NCBI RefSeq assembly: GCF_000341145.1
Contig: NZ_ANBE01000022.1
Location: forward strand, 1 to 51,643
Length of the DNA stretch: 51,643 bases
Source: Nocardiopsis xinjiangensis YIM 90004
GTDB taxonomy: Bacteria > Actinomycetota > Actinomycetes > Streptosporangiales > Streptosporangiaceae
Direction: 5' to 3'
Made by a program: the position numbers and the translations under genes. Below the pieces are notes generated by a model, which worked only from the letters and a program-made list of their open reading frames with translations, was not told the origin of the DNA and made no database searches. Of this stretch, positions 41,898 through 50,183 are shown piece after piece. The first letter of the stretch is position 1; every line of letters starts with the position of its first letter.

Positions 41898-42959
41898 TCA
41901 CGCCGACCGGTACTCGCCCGTGACGACGGCGTTGCCCGACCCGGCAGTGACCTCACCCAGGCGCCAGGCCTGGACCCCGCGTCCGGCAAGCAGGGCCGAG
42001 GCCCGTTCGGCGTCCTGTTCCGCGACGATCGCGACCATGCCCACGCCCATGTTGAACGTGGCCTCCATGTCCTCGCGGTCCACCCCGCCCTTCTCGGCGA
42101 GGTGGTCGAAGACCGGGCCCGGGGCCCACGTTCCGCGGTCCACGTGTGCGTCGGTGTGGTCGGGCAGGGACCGTGCCAGGTTCGCGGCGAGCCCGCCCCC
42201 GGTGATGTGGGAGTAGGCGTGCACCTCCACCTCGGCGGTCAGGGCCACGCAGTCCTGCGCGTAGACGCGGGTCGGGGTCAGCAGTGCCTCGCCCAGGGTC
42301 CCGCCCAGTTCCGGGACCTCGCCGAACAGGTCCAGGTCGGCCTCGTCCACGATGCGCCGGATCAGCGAGTACCCGTTGGAGTGCGGTCCGGAGGAGGCCA
42401 TCGCGATCAGGGCGTCGCCCTCGCGGACCCGGTCCGGACCCAGGATCGCGTCACCCTCGACCACACCGGTCCCGGCGCCGGCCAGATCGTACTCGTGCGG
42501 TTCCATCGCGCCCGGGTGCTCGGCGGTCTCCCCGCCGATGAGTGCGCACCCGGCCCGGTGACAGCCTTCGGCGATCCCGCCGACGATGTCGGCGATGCGC
42601 TCGGGCACCACCGCTCCGGTCGCGACGTAGTCGGTCATGAACAGCGGCTCGGCCCCGCTGACCACCAGGTCGTCCACGACCATCGCCACCAGGTCGATGC
42701 CGATGGTCTCGTGCCGGTCCAGCTGCTGGGCGAGCAACACCTTGGTGCCCACCCCGTCGGTGGAGGTCGCCAGGACCGGGTCGCGGTACTTGGCGGTGTC
42801 CAGGCGGAACAGTCCGGCGAAGCCGCTGGCGTCATCGACCTGCTCCGGGCGGCGGGTCCGCGCGACGTGGCGCTTCATCAGGTCGACGGCGCGCTCACCC
42901 GCGGCGATGTCGACGCCCGCGGCCGCGTACGCGCCCGCCCCCGTGTTCTCGGCTGCCAC
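41898..42959 (-). CDS. purM: Phosphoribosylformylglycinamidine cyclo-ligase
   Basis: A 353-residue AIR synthetase: it closes the imidazole ring of FGAM with ATP to give AIR, the fifth step of purine synthesis. GTG 42959 has GAGGAG nine bases upstream. Motifs: GAYAAAGVDIAAGERAVDLM at the N terminus, VLATSTDGVGTKVLLAQ (ATP-binding loop), IGIDLVAMVVDDLVVSGAEP, and LIGGETAEHPG. MEPHEYDLAGAGTGVVEGD and AYSHITGGGLAANLARSLP follow. Length is normal. It follows purF on the same strand after a 101-base gap. Confidence 0.97.
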   Translation of the reverse strand: MAAENTGAGAYAAAGVDIAAGERAVDLMKRHVARTRRPEQVDDASGFAGLFRLDTAKYRDPVLATSTDGVGTKVLLAQQLDRHETIGIDLVAMVVDDLVVSGAEPLFMTDYVATGAVVPERIADIVGGIAEGCHRAGCALIGGETAEHPGAMEPHEYDLAGAGTGVVEGDAILGPDRVREGDALIAMASSGPHSNGYSLIRRIVDEADLDLFGEVPELGGTLGEALLTPTRVYAQDCVALTAEVEVHAYSHITGGGLAANLARSLPDHTDAHVDRGTWAPGPVFDHLAEKGGVDREDMEATFNMGVGMVAIVAEQDAERASALLAGRGVQAWRLGEVTAGSGNAVVTGEYRSA

Positions 42960-43060
42960 GCGAGTTACTCCTCATGATGTGTTCGGTGGTACCGGGCGCT
43001 GCCGTGCTTCGGCTTCGGGCACAGCGGCACCCGGGTGAAACGCGAAAGAAGCCCCAGAGG

Positions 43061-44557
43061 TCAGTGGGAACCGCCCACGGCCACGGTGGAGCCTTCAGGG
43101 GTGCCACAGGTCTTCTCCAGCATGTGCTTGCCCTGGGAACCGGTGTCGATCTCCAGCGGATACACACCGTCGAAGCAGGCCCGGCAGAGCTGACCGGAGG
43201 GGACCTCCGTGGCGGCGGTGAGCTCGTCGAGGTTCACGTAGGCGAGGCTGTCGGCGCCGATGGACTCGGCGATCTCGTCCGTCGACAGGTTCGCCGCGAT
43301 GAGCTCGTCGCGGGTCGCGAAGTCCACCCCGTAGTAGCAGGGCCACAGCACCGGAGGGCTGGAGATACGCACGTGGACCTCGGTGGCGCCGGCCTCCCGC
43401 AGCATCCGCACCAGGGCGCGCTGGGTGTTGCCGCGCACGATCGAGTCGTCCACGACCACCAGCCGGCGTCCTTCGATGACGTCGCGGAGCGGGTTGAGCT
43501 TGAGCCGGATACCGAGCTGGCGCAGGGTCTGGCTGGGTTGGATGAAGGTGCGTCCCACGTAGGAGTTCTTCACCAGGCCCTGGGCGAAGGGGATCCCGCT
43601 GGCCTCGGCGTACCCGACCGCGGGCGGGGTGCCCGACTCCGGGACCGGGATGACCAGGTCGGCGTCGACCGGGTGCTCGACGGCCAGACGGCGGCCGACC
43701 TCCACCCGGGTGGTGTTGACGTTGCGGCCGGCGATCGTGGTGTCGGGGCGGGCCAGGTAGACGTACTCGAACAGGCAGCCCTTGCGGTCGGCGGGGGCGA
43801 AGCTGCGCGAACGCAGACCCCGTTCGTCGATGGTGAGGAACTCGCCCGGCTCGATCTCGCGGACGAACTCGGCACCCACGATGTCCAGGGCGGCGGTCTC
43901 GCTCGCCACGACCCAGCCGCCGGCGCCCGAGGTCTCTCCGAGGCGGCCGAGCACGAACGGGCGGATGCCCTGCGGGTCGCGTGCGGCGTAGAGGGTGTTC
44001 TCGTCCATGAACACCAGGGAGAAGGCTCCGTGCACCTGGGGCAGGAGCTCCATCGCGGCGTCCTCGATGGAGACCTCGGGGTCGTTGTGGGCGCGGTCGG
44101 CCAGGAGCTGCGTGAGGATCTCGGTGTCCGTGGTGGCGCGCTGCGGGCCCCGCATCCGCGCGGCGAGCTCGGTGGTGTTGATCAGGTTGCCGTTGTGCCC
44201 GAGCGCCAGGCCGCCCTCCCGGGCGAAGGTCGGTTGGGCGTTCTCCCACACGGGTGAACCGGTCGTGGAGTAACGGCAGTGGCCGATCGCCATGTGCCCG
44301 CGCAGGTTCTCGAGGGTGGCCTCGTCGAAGACCTGGGAGACGAGTCCCATGTCCTTGTAGACGACGATGCGTTCCCCGTCGCTCAGCGCGATGCCCGCGG
44401 ATTCCTGCCCGCGATGTTGGAGCGCGTAGAGACCGAAGTAGGTGAGCTTGCTGACTTCTTCGCCGGGTGCCCAGACCCCGAAGACACCGCAGGCGTCCTG
44501 CGGGCCGCGTTCATGCGGATCGAGGTCCATGGAGAGCCGGCCGTCGGAGTACGGCAC
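43061..44557 (-). CDS. purF: Amidophosphoribosyltransferase
   Basis: A 498-residue enzyme for the first committed step of purine synthesis, making phosphoribosylamine from PRPP and glutamine. A short propeptide (MPYSDGRLSMDLDPHERGPQ) precedes the Ntn nucleophile Cys23 in DACGVFGVWAPGEEVSKL. The glutaminase domain shows FGLYALQHRGQESAGIAL and ALGHNGNLINT. The transferase domain has the PRPP loop LVVVDDSIVRGNTQRALV. Cysteines in KGCLFEYVYL, WPCYYGVDF and QLCRACFDGVY suggest the iron-sulfur cluster of the Bacillus type. GTG 44557 is chosen by comparison with Streptomyces PurF; a GTG two codons upstream is possible. Neither has a good ribosome-binding site. Confidence 0.97.
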   Translation of the reverse strand: MPYSDGRLSMDLDPHERGPQDACGVFGVWAPGEEVSKLTYFGLYALQHRGQESAGIALSDGERIVVYKDMGLVSQVFDEATLENLRGHMAIGHCRYSTTGSPVWENAQPTFAREGGLALGHNGNLINTTELAARMRGPQRATTDTEILTQLLADRAHNDPEVSIEDAAMELLPQVHGAFSLVFMDENTLYAARDPQGIRPFVLGRLGETSGAGGWVVASETAALDIVGAEFVREIEPGEFLTIDERGLRSRSFAPADRKGCLFEYVYLARPDTTIAGRNVNTTRVEVGRRLAVEHPVDADLVIPVPESGTPPAVGYAEASGIPFAQGLVKNSYVGRTFIQPSQTLRQLGIRLKLNPLRDVIEGRRLVVVDDSIVRGNTQRALVRMLREAGATEVHVRISSPPVLWPCYYGVDFATRDELIAANLSTDEIAESIGADSLAYVNLDELTAATEVPSGQLCRACFDGVYPLEIDTGSQGKHMLEKTCGTPEGSTVAVGGSH

Positions 44558-44637
44558 GTGCACAGTTTAGTGCCTGCCCGCCGACCGCACGCCACTCGGG
44601 GTCGGATCACCTTCCGCGGGGGCCGCGAGAGCACATC

Positions 44638-45075
44638 TCACGGCCACAGCGGCAGATGTGCGGACAGATCCGCACGGGCGCCACTGGCACTGACCCGGTG
44701 GTCCCCGAGCTCCTCCTCCCACGTGAGGGCGCCGGTGGCCAGACGCAGCCAGGTGAGTGGTTCGGTCTCCACCACACCCGGCGGTGTGCCCCGCGTGTGC
44801 CGGGGGCCCTCCAACGCCTGCACGGCCCCGTACGGCGGCACACGCACCTCCAGGCTGTTGCCCGGGGCCCGCTCGGCCAGGACCGCCAGGGAGCCGCGCA
44901 CGGCCGCCTTGACCGCCGGGCGCAGCGGCTCGGGGGCACGCAGCACCGCGCGGGCGCACGCCGCCACCGCTTCCTCGTCTCCGCCCTCGAACGGATCCTC
45001 GCCCAGGGCGGCACGTTGGTCGTCGAGTGCGGTGCGCAGGCGTCTCAGGGCGCTCGCGGTCAGTGCGGTCGGCAT
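44638..45075 (-). CDS. Sterol-carrier-family protein (SCP2-like, MDMPI type)
   Basis: A 145-residue protein of the actinomycete sterol-carrier family found just upstream of purF in Streptomyces. The N-terminal half is helical (ASALRRLRTALDDQRAALGE). The SCP2-like part has NSLEVRVPPYGAVQ, then RGTPPGVVETEPLTWLRLAT and GALTWEEELGDHRVSASGAR. These match the bacterial SCP family (SLEVRVPP and T-D-P-x-T-W-x-x-L). The ligand is unknown. It lies 80 bases upstream of purF on the same strand and may share a promoter. Confidence 0.82.
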   Translation of the reverse strand: MPTALTASALRRLRTALDDQRAALGEDPFEGGDEEAVAACARAVLRAPEPLRPAVKAAVRGSLAVLAERAPGNSLEVRVPPYGAVQALEGPRHTRGTPPGVVETEPLTWLRLATGALTWEEELGDHRVSASGARADLSAHLPLWP

Positions 45076-45411
45076 GGGGCCAGCGTACGGTCCCGGAAGC
45101 CGGCCCGGTCGGGGAGGAACGCTTCACGTACCCCCGGGACGATCAGGTCACGGAACGACAGCGATACTTGTCAGCGGGCGAAAATGCCCTGAAGGTGGAC
45201 ACCGAGAGGCACTTGCGGAGTCGATCACCGCTTCCCCGGCCGGGTGATTCCTGTCTCAGGGCCACACTGGCCCGAGAGCGCCGGAGACGGTAGCGTCCCT
45301 GGCCTCCCGGCTCCCAGCCGGATGCCACACCGCGCGCTGTCGCGCTGAAGCAGATGGTCAGCGCCCGTAATATCCACCAAGGAAGACCACCGCACCATCG
45401 GGAGAGACGAC
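45076..45411. other. Divergent promoter region between SCP/purF and DUF47 genes
   Basis: About 336 bases that must hold promoters for both directions. GATCACC and GGTGATT face each other across 45226-45250, a weak dyad. I do not see a PHO box of the GTTCACC type here. No gene is supported. Confidence 0.4.
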
Positions 45412-46029
45412 GTGCGCCTGCGTTTGCGCCCGCGTGATGACAGCTACTACGAGATGTTCACCGACTCGGCGAACAACCTGGTCATCGCGGCCCGCCTGTT
45501 GGTGGAGCTGATGAGTGACGGGGCCGACCGGGAGGCCATCACAGAGAAGATGCGCGCCTGCGAGCACGCCGGGGACGACGCCACCCACGCGATCATGCGG
45601 CGGCTCAACAAGAGCTCGGCGACCCCCATACACCGTGAGGACATCTATCGTCTCGCCTCCAACCTCGATGACGTCATGGACTCCATGGAGGCGGCCGTCG
45701 ACCTCATCGGGCTCTACGAGCTCGACCGCATGCCCAAGGGCATCATCGACCAGATCGAGGTGCTCGAGCGCGCCGCCGAGCTGACCGCCGAGGCCATGCC
45801 GCGCCTGCGCGACCTCGAGGACCTCACCCGGTACTGGATCGAGATCAACCAGCTCGAGAACCAGGCCGACCGCATCTACCGCAAGCTCCTCGCCCACCTG
45901 TTCAGCGGCGAGTACGACGCTCTGACGGTGCTCAAGCTCAAGGACGTCATCGAGGAGTTGGAGACGGCCGCCGACGCGTTCGAGCACGTGGCGAACACGG
46001 TCGAGACGATCGTGGTCAAGAACGGCTGA
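45412..46029 (+). CDS. DUF47-family PhoU-like phosphate transport accessory protein
   Basis: A 205-residue all-helical protein. GTG 45412 has GGGAGAG six bases upstream. MFTDSANNLVIAARLLVELM, ACEHAGDDATHAIMRRLNKS, HREDIYRLASNLDDVMDSME and WIEINQLENQADRIYRKLLA are the helices of the DUF47/PhoU-like fold, with conserved E-x-x-x-D motifs that bind metal. These proteins usually sit before a Pit phosphate transporter gene and modulate it. Here the next gene is the convergent pstB, so the Pit partner is missing from the neighbourhood. Its location next to pst still fits a phosphate role. Confidence 0.9.
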   Translation: MRLRLRPRDDSYYEMFTDSANNLVIAARLLVELMSDGADREAITEKMRACEHAGDDATHAIMRRLNKSSATPIHREDIYRLASNLDDVMDSMEAAVDLIGLYELDRMPKGIIDQIEVLERAAELTAEAMPRLRDLEDLTRYWIEINQLENQADRIYRKLLAHLFSGEYDALTVLKLKDVIEELETAADAFEHVANTVETIVVKNG

Positions 46030-46036
46030 GCACGAG

Positions 46037-46072
46037 AAGGGCCGGGGCGCCTCGCGGGAGGCCCCGGCCCTT
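46037..46072. terminator. Bidirectional terminator between DUF47 gene and pstB
   Basis: AAGGGCCGGGGC and GCCCCGGCCCTT form a perfect 12-bp stem with a 12-base loop, between the two stops. Confidence 0.7.
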
Positions 46073-46089
46073 GCCGCATGCGCTCGGGT

Positions 46090-46869
46090 CTACCCGAAAC
46101 GGCCGGTGATGTAGTTCTCCGTCTCCTTCTGATCGGGACGGGTGAACATCTGGTTGGTCTCGCCCATCTCGATGAGCTTGCCGGGCTTGCCGGGGGCGGA
46201 GAGGTTGAAGAACGCGGTCCGGTCGGACACACGCGCGGCCTGCTGCATGTTGTGGGTGACGATCACGATCGTGTAGTCCTCCTTCATGTTGTGAATGAGG
46301 TCCTCGATCGCGAGCGTGGAGATCGGGTCCAGCGCCGAGCAGGGCTCGTCCATGAGGAGGACGGACGGCTTGACCGCGGTGGCGCGGGCGATGCACAGGC
46401 GCTGCTGTTGACCGCCGGAGAGGCCGGCGCCGGGCTTGTTGAGGCGCTCCTTGACCTCCTCCCACAGGTTCGCGCCGCGCAGTGACTCCTCGACCAGGTC
46501 GTCGGCCTCGGACTTGGACATGCGGGAATTGTTGAGCCTGGCCCCCGCGATGACGTTGTCGTAGATGGACATGGTGGGGAAGGGGTTGGCCTTCTGGAAG
46601 ACCATCCCGATCTCGCCGCGGACCATGACGGGATCGACGTCGGGGCCGTAGATGTCCAGGTCGTCGAGGAGGACCTTGCCCTCGGCGCGGGCGCCGGGGG
46701 TGACCTCGTGCATGCGGTTCAGAGCACGCAGGTAGGTGGACTTGCCGCAGCCGGAGGAACCGATGAACGCTGTCACCGACCGCGGCTCGATGGTCATGGA
46801 GACGTCCTCGACGGCCTTGAAGTCGCCGTAGTAGACGTTGAGTCCGGAGACGTCGATTCGTTTCGCCAC
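46090..46869 (-). CDS. pstB: Phosphate ABC transporter ATP-binding protein PstB
   Basis: A 259-residue ATPase that drives phosphate uptake with PstC and PstA. GTG 46869 has GAGGAAC six bases upstream. Walker A is [19 protein letters not shown], the Q-loop is in [18 protein letters not shown], the ABC signature is [14 protein letters not shown], Walker B is [13 protein letters not shown], and the switch His is in [14 protein letters not shown]. These match PstB closely. It is the last gene of pstC-pstA-pstB, 37 bases after pstA. Confidence 0.97.
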   Translation of the reverse strand: MAKRIDVSGLNVYYGDFKAVEDVSMTIEPRSVTAFIGSSGCGKSTYLRALNRMHEVTPGARAEGKVLLDDLDIYGPDVDPVMVRGEIGMVFQKANPFPTMSIYDNVIAGARLNNSRMSKSEADDLVEESLRGANLWEEVKERLNKPGAGLSGGQQQRLCIARATAVKPSVLLMDEPCSALDPISTLAIEDLIHNMKEDYTIVIVTHNMQQAARVSDRTAFFNLSAPGKPGKLIEMGETNQMFTRPDQKETENYITGRFG

Positions 46870-46906
46870 TGGATGTTCCTCGTGAGTCAGAGCGTGGGTC
46901 GGGTGG

Positions 46907-47977
46907 TCAGCGGGTCTTCGGCGCGAAGAAGCGGCCGATCATGCGGGCCAGGAAGAACAGCAGCATGACCACCAGGATCAGCGTCAGCGCCGCGGCCCAA
47001 GCCCTTTCGTAGTTCACGGCCCCGCCCATGCGGACCTGCGAGTAGATGAACACCGGGAGGTTCATCATCTGCCCGTCGAACAGGTTCCAGTTGATGGACA
47101 CGGCCGACGACCCTGCGGTGAGGACCAGCGGTGCCGTCTCTCCGATAACACGGGCGATGGCGAGCACGATTCCGGTGGTCAGTCCGCTCGCCGAGGTCGG
47201 CAGCACCACCTTGGTGATGGTGCGCCACTTGGGCACGCCGAGGGCGTAGGAGGCCTCCCGCAACTCGAGCGGGACCAGGCGCAGCATCTCCTCGCTGGAG
47301 CGCACCACGACCGGGATCATCAGGACCGCGAGGGCGAGCGCGCCGGAAGCGCCGTTGAGGTGTCCGGGACCCAGCAGCACCATCCACAGGGCGACCACGA
47401 ACAGACCGGCGACGATCGAGGGGATCCCCGTCATCACGTCGACGAAGAAGGTGATCACCTTCTTGAGGCGCCCCTCCGCGTACTCCACGAGGTAGACCGC
47501 GGTGAGCACACCGATGGGCACCGAGATGAGGGTGGCCATGCCGGTGATCGCCAGGGTGCCGACGATCGCGTGGTAGACACCGCCCGCGTCCATGCTCGGC
47601 AGGACGCCGTTCATCGACACGGACAGGAAGTAGCTGTCGAACCGGCTCATGCCGTTCTGCACGACCGTCCACAGGACCGACACCAGCGGGGCCATCGCCA
47701 GCAGGAAACACCCGTAGACGATCGCGGTGATGAACCGGTCCTTGGCCTTGCGTGCGCCCTCCACGCGCACGGAGGCGGTCACGGAAATGACCAGGTAGGC
47801 GACCGCGGTGAGCAGGGCCCACAGTATGACCCCGAAGGAGGAGAAGGCCAGCAGAACGCCGGCCACCACGGCGGCCGATGCGGCCAGGAGGACGGGTGAG
47901 AAGTAGCGGGGCAGCGATCCGCGGCTCAGCTGGGCGCGGGTCTCCGGCTCGGGAGGCTGCGTGGTCGTCGTGCTCAT
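46907..47977 (-). CDS. pstA: Phosphate ABC transporter permease PstA
   Basis: A 356-residue permease. An actinomycete-type N-terminal extension has two or three extra helices ([39 protein letters not shown]), followed by the conserved core with [20 protein letters not shown] and the EAA-type loop [37 protein letters not shown] ends it. Its start overlaps the pstC stop by one base (TGATG), so translation is coupled. Confidence 0.96.
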   Translation of the reverse strand: MSTTTTQPPEPETRAQLSRGSLPRYFSPVLLAASAAVVAGVLLAFSSFGVILWALLTAVAYLVISVTASVRVEGARKAKDRFITAIVYGCFLLAMAPLVSVLWTVVQNGMSRFDSYFLSVSMNGVLPSMDAGGVYHAIVGTLAITGMATLISVPIGVLTAVYLVEYAEGRLKKVITFFVDVMTGIPSIVAGLFVVALWMVLLGPGHLNGASGALALAVLMIPVVVRSSEEMLRLVPLELREASYALGVPKWRTITKVVLPTSASGLTTGIVLAIARVIGETAPLVLTAGSSAVSINWNLFDGQMMNLPVFIYSQVRMGGAVNYERAWAAALTLILVVMLLFFLARMIGRFFAPKTR

Positions 47978-48939
47978 CAGGCCTCCTTGTTTCCACGCGC
48001 GACGACGTAGCGGGCCGCCATGTTGACGAACAGCGTGATCGCGAACAGCACCAGGCCCGCGGCGATGAGCGCCGAGACTCCGTAGCCGGTGGCCTCGGGG
48101 TACTGGAGCGCGATGTGGCCGGCGATGGTCTGGTTACCGCTCTGCAGGACGTTCCAGGAGATCATCAGCGACGGGGAGAGGATCATCGCCACCGCCATCG
48201 TCTCGCCGAGCGCACGGCCCATGCCCAGCATGGCGCCGCCGACGATGCCGGACTTGCCGAAGGGAAGCACGGCCAGCCGGATCATCTCCCAACGGGTGGC
48301 CCCCATGGCCAGGGCGGCCTCGCGGTGGCCCTGCGGCACTTGGTGGAAGACGTCCCGGGACATCGCGGTGATGATCGGAAGGATCATGACGGCCAGCGCG
48401 ATGCTCGCGGTGAGGATGGTCCGGCCGGAGGGGGAGGGCGGTCCGGCGAACAGGGGGATCCAGCCCAGGTAGCGGCTGATGCCCTCGAAGACGGGAACCA
48501 GTTGGGGGGCCAGGAAGCCGATGCCCCACAGGCCGTAGACGACGCTGGGGATGGCGGCCAGCAGGTCCACCAGGTAGCCCAGCAGGGAGGCCAGCCGGCG
48601 CGGCGCGTAGTAGACGATGAACAGCGCGATGCCGATCGCCACCGGGGTGGCCATGACGAGGGCGATCAGGGCGGCCAGGACCGTACCGAACGCCAGGGCC
48701 GCGACACCGAAGGCCGGTTCCTCGCGGACGTTGGCGTCCCACTCCCGGGTGGTCAGGAAGTTCTGGGTGTTGGCGGACAGTGAGGGCCATGCCTGGACGA
48801 TCAGGAAGGCTGCGACACCTGCCAGGATCAGCAGGATGAGGATGCCCGAGCTTCGGGCGAGCCCGGCGAAGACTACGTCGCCGATCCGGCGCTTGCCCGA
48901 GGGCGGGGGTGCCGCCTGAGGCGCGTCCGTGGTCGTCAT
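47977..48939 (-). CDS. pstC: Phosphate ABC transporter permease PstC
   Basis: A 320-residue permease. ATG 48939 (MTTTDAPQAAPPP) has CGGAG nine bases upstream; earlier in-frame codons lack one. It has six helices. ILLILAGVAAFLIVQAWPSL is the first; the EAA-type loop is REAALAMGATRWEMIRLAVL. GIGFLAPQLVPVFEGIS is a typical PstC loop. It is the first gene of the pst operon here, preceded by a perfect PHO box but not by pstS, which normally leads the operon. Confidence 0.95.
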   Translation of the reverse strand: MTTTDAPQAAPPPSGKRRIGDVVFAGLARSSGILILLILAGVAAFLIVQAWPSLSANTQNFLTTREWDANVREEPAFGVAALAFGTVLAALIALVMATPVAIGIALFIVYYAPRRLASLLGYLVDLLAAIPSVVYGLWGIGFLAPQLVPVFEGISRYLGWIPLFAGPPSPSGRTILTASIALAVMILPIITAMSRDVFHQVPQGHREAALAMGATRWEMIRLAVLPFGKSGIVGGAMLGMGRALGETMAVAMILSPSLMISWNVLQSGNQTIAGHIALQYPEATGYGVSALIAAGLVLFAITLFVNMAARYVVARGNKEA

Positions 48940-49051
48940 GGAGTGGCTCCGTTGGGAATGGATTGCGGGTCGGATCACCCAGGCGCGCGAAAGGGACGTG
49001 CCGCGCCGAATGCGAAGGTAGGCGGCGGAGATGACCAGTTCTCCCAGAAGA

Positions 49052-49069
49052 GGTGAACGGTGGGTGAAC
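49052..49069 (-). promoter_or_regulatory. PHO box (PhoP-binding direct repeats) of the pst operon
   Basis: On the minus strand the sequence reads GTTCACC-CACC-GTTCACC: two perfect PhoP direct-repeat units with the usual four-base spacer. It lies about 115-130 bases upstream of the pstC start. In Streptomyces such boxes give induction under phosphate limitation through PhoR-PhoP. Confidence 0.85.
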
Positions 49070-49160
49070 TGGGTGTCGCATCACCGTGGCCGCAGGGGAT
49101 GTGGCCGGTGAATGTGATCACCCCCACCCGCCCCCGGGGCCTCGTGGGGACGGTGACCGA

Positions 49161-50129
49161 TCACACGCCCGGTGCGTACATCACGTCGGTCTCCCACACG
49201 GAGAAGCCCAACGTCTCGTACAGACGCACCGCCGCCGTGTTCTCGCCGTCGACGTACAGGTGCACCCACGGCAGCCCGGAGTCGCGCAGGTGGTGCAGAC
49301 CGGCGAGGGTGAGAGTGCGGCCCAGCCCAGTGCCCTGCCAATCCGGGTCCACACCCACGGCGTAGACCTCGCCGACCGCCTCGCCGTCGGTGAGCCCGGC
49401 GCCGTCGGAGTGGACCTTGGTCCAGTGGAAGGCCGCGATGTCACCCTGCTCGGTCACGGCCAGGAAGAAGCCCGCCGGGTCGAACCAGTCCTCCTCCTGC
49501 CGCTGGCGCAGGTCCTCCTGGGTGAGCCGGCCCTGCTCGGGGTGCTCGGCGAAGGCGCGTGCGTTCGTGCGGAGCCAGGCCTGATCGTCGCGCCCCACCT
49601 CGAACGGGCGCACGGTGACCCGGTCGGCGATCTCCGGGCGCATCGTCGCCTCGGGCAGCTCCGGGGCGGTCCAGGGGCCGCCGCGCTCGTCGGCGGTCAG
49701 GTCGCGCAGCGGCATGCGCAGCTTGTAGAGCTCACGGGCGGTGTCCCACCCGGCGGACGCGGCGAGGGCGAGGGCTCCGGGCAGCCGGCCGTGGGCCCAC
49801 ACGCGGACGCCGTCCGTGCCCGCGTCCTCGTGCAAGGACCGCAGGAGGGCCGCCCCGTGGCCCTTGCTGCGGTGCGCGGGTGCGACGACGAGCTCGCCGG
49901 AGTCGGGCTCGCCCCCGGCACGTTCGACGACCCCCGCCCCCACGACCTCCTCTCCGTCGGTCAGCACGTGGAAGCGCACGCTCCCTGCGGGGGCGCCGTG
50001 GCGCACCCGCAGGAGCGGCTGTTCCGACAGCGCGGCGACGCCGTCGGCATACAGGGCGTCCTCGGCGAGGGCGAGGACGCGGTCGGCGAGTTCCGGGGAC
50101 AGGGTGTCGGTGACGTTCACGGTGCTCAT
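49161..50129 (-). CDS. mshD: Mycothiol synthase (MshD)
   Basis: A 322-residue double-GNAT acetyltransferase that adds acetyl-CoA to Cys-GlcN-Ins in the last step of mycothiol synthesis. The N-terminal GNAT repeat has VVGAGVVERAGGEPDSGELV and HRSKGHGAALLRSLHEDAG. The C-terminal, active one has GDIAAFHWTKVHSDG, AVGEVYAVGVDPDWQGTGLG, and LYVDGENTAAVRLYETLGF. Length matches MshD. Mycothiol is the main thiol of actinomycetes, which supports the host assignment. The gene lies near pst as in Streptomyces. Confidence 0.95.
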   Translation of the reverse strand: MSTVNVTDTLSPELADRVLALAEDALYADGVAALSEQPLLRVRHGAPAGSVRFHVLTDGEEVVGAGVVERAGGEPDSGELVVAPAHRSKGHGAALLRSLHEDAGTDGVRVWAHGRLPGALALAASAGWDTARELYKLRMPLRDLTADERGGPWTAPELPEATMRPEIADRVTVRPFEVGRDDQAWLRTNARAFAEHPEQGRLTQEDLRQRQEEDWFDPAGFFLAVTEQGDIAAFHWTKVHSDGAGLTDGEAVGEVYAVGVDPDWQGTGLGRTLTLAGLHHLRDSGLPWVHLYVDGENTAAVRLYETLGFSVWETDVMYAPGV

Positions 50130-50183
50130 GGCCCGAAGCCTACGACGCCGGACCCGTAAAAAGCGTGTCAGGTCGGGGCCGCG

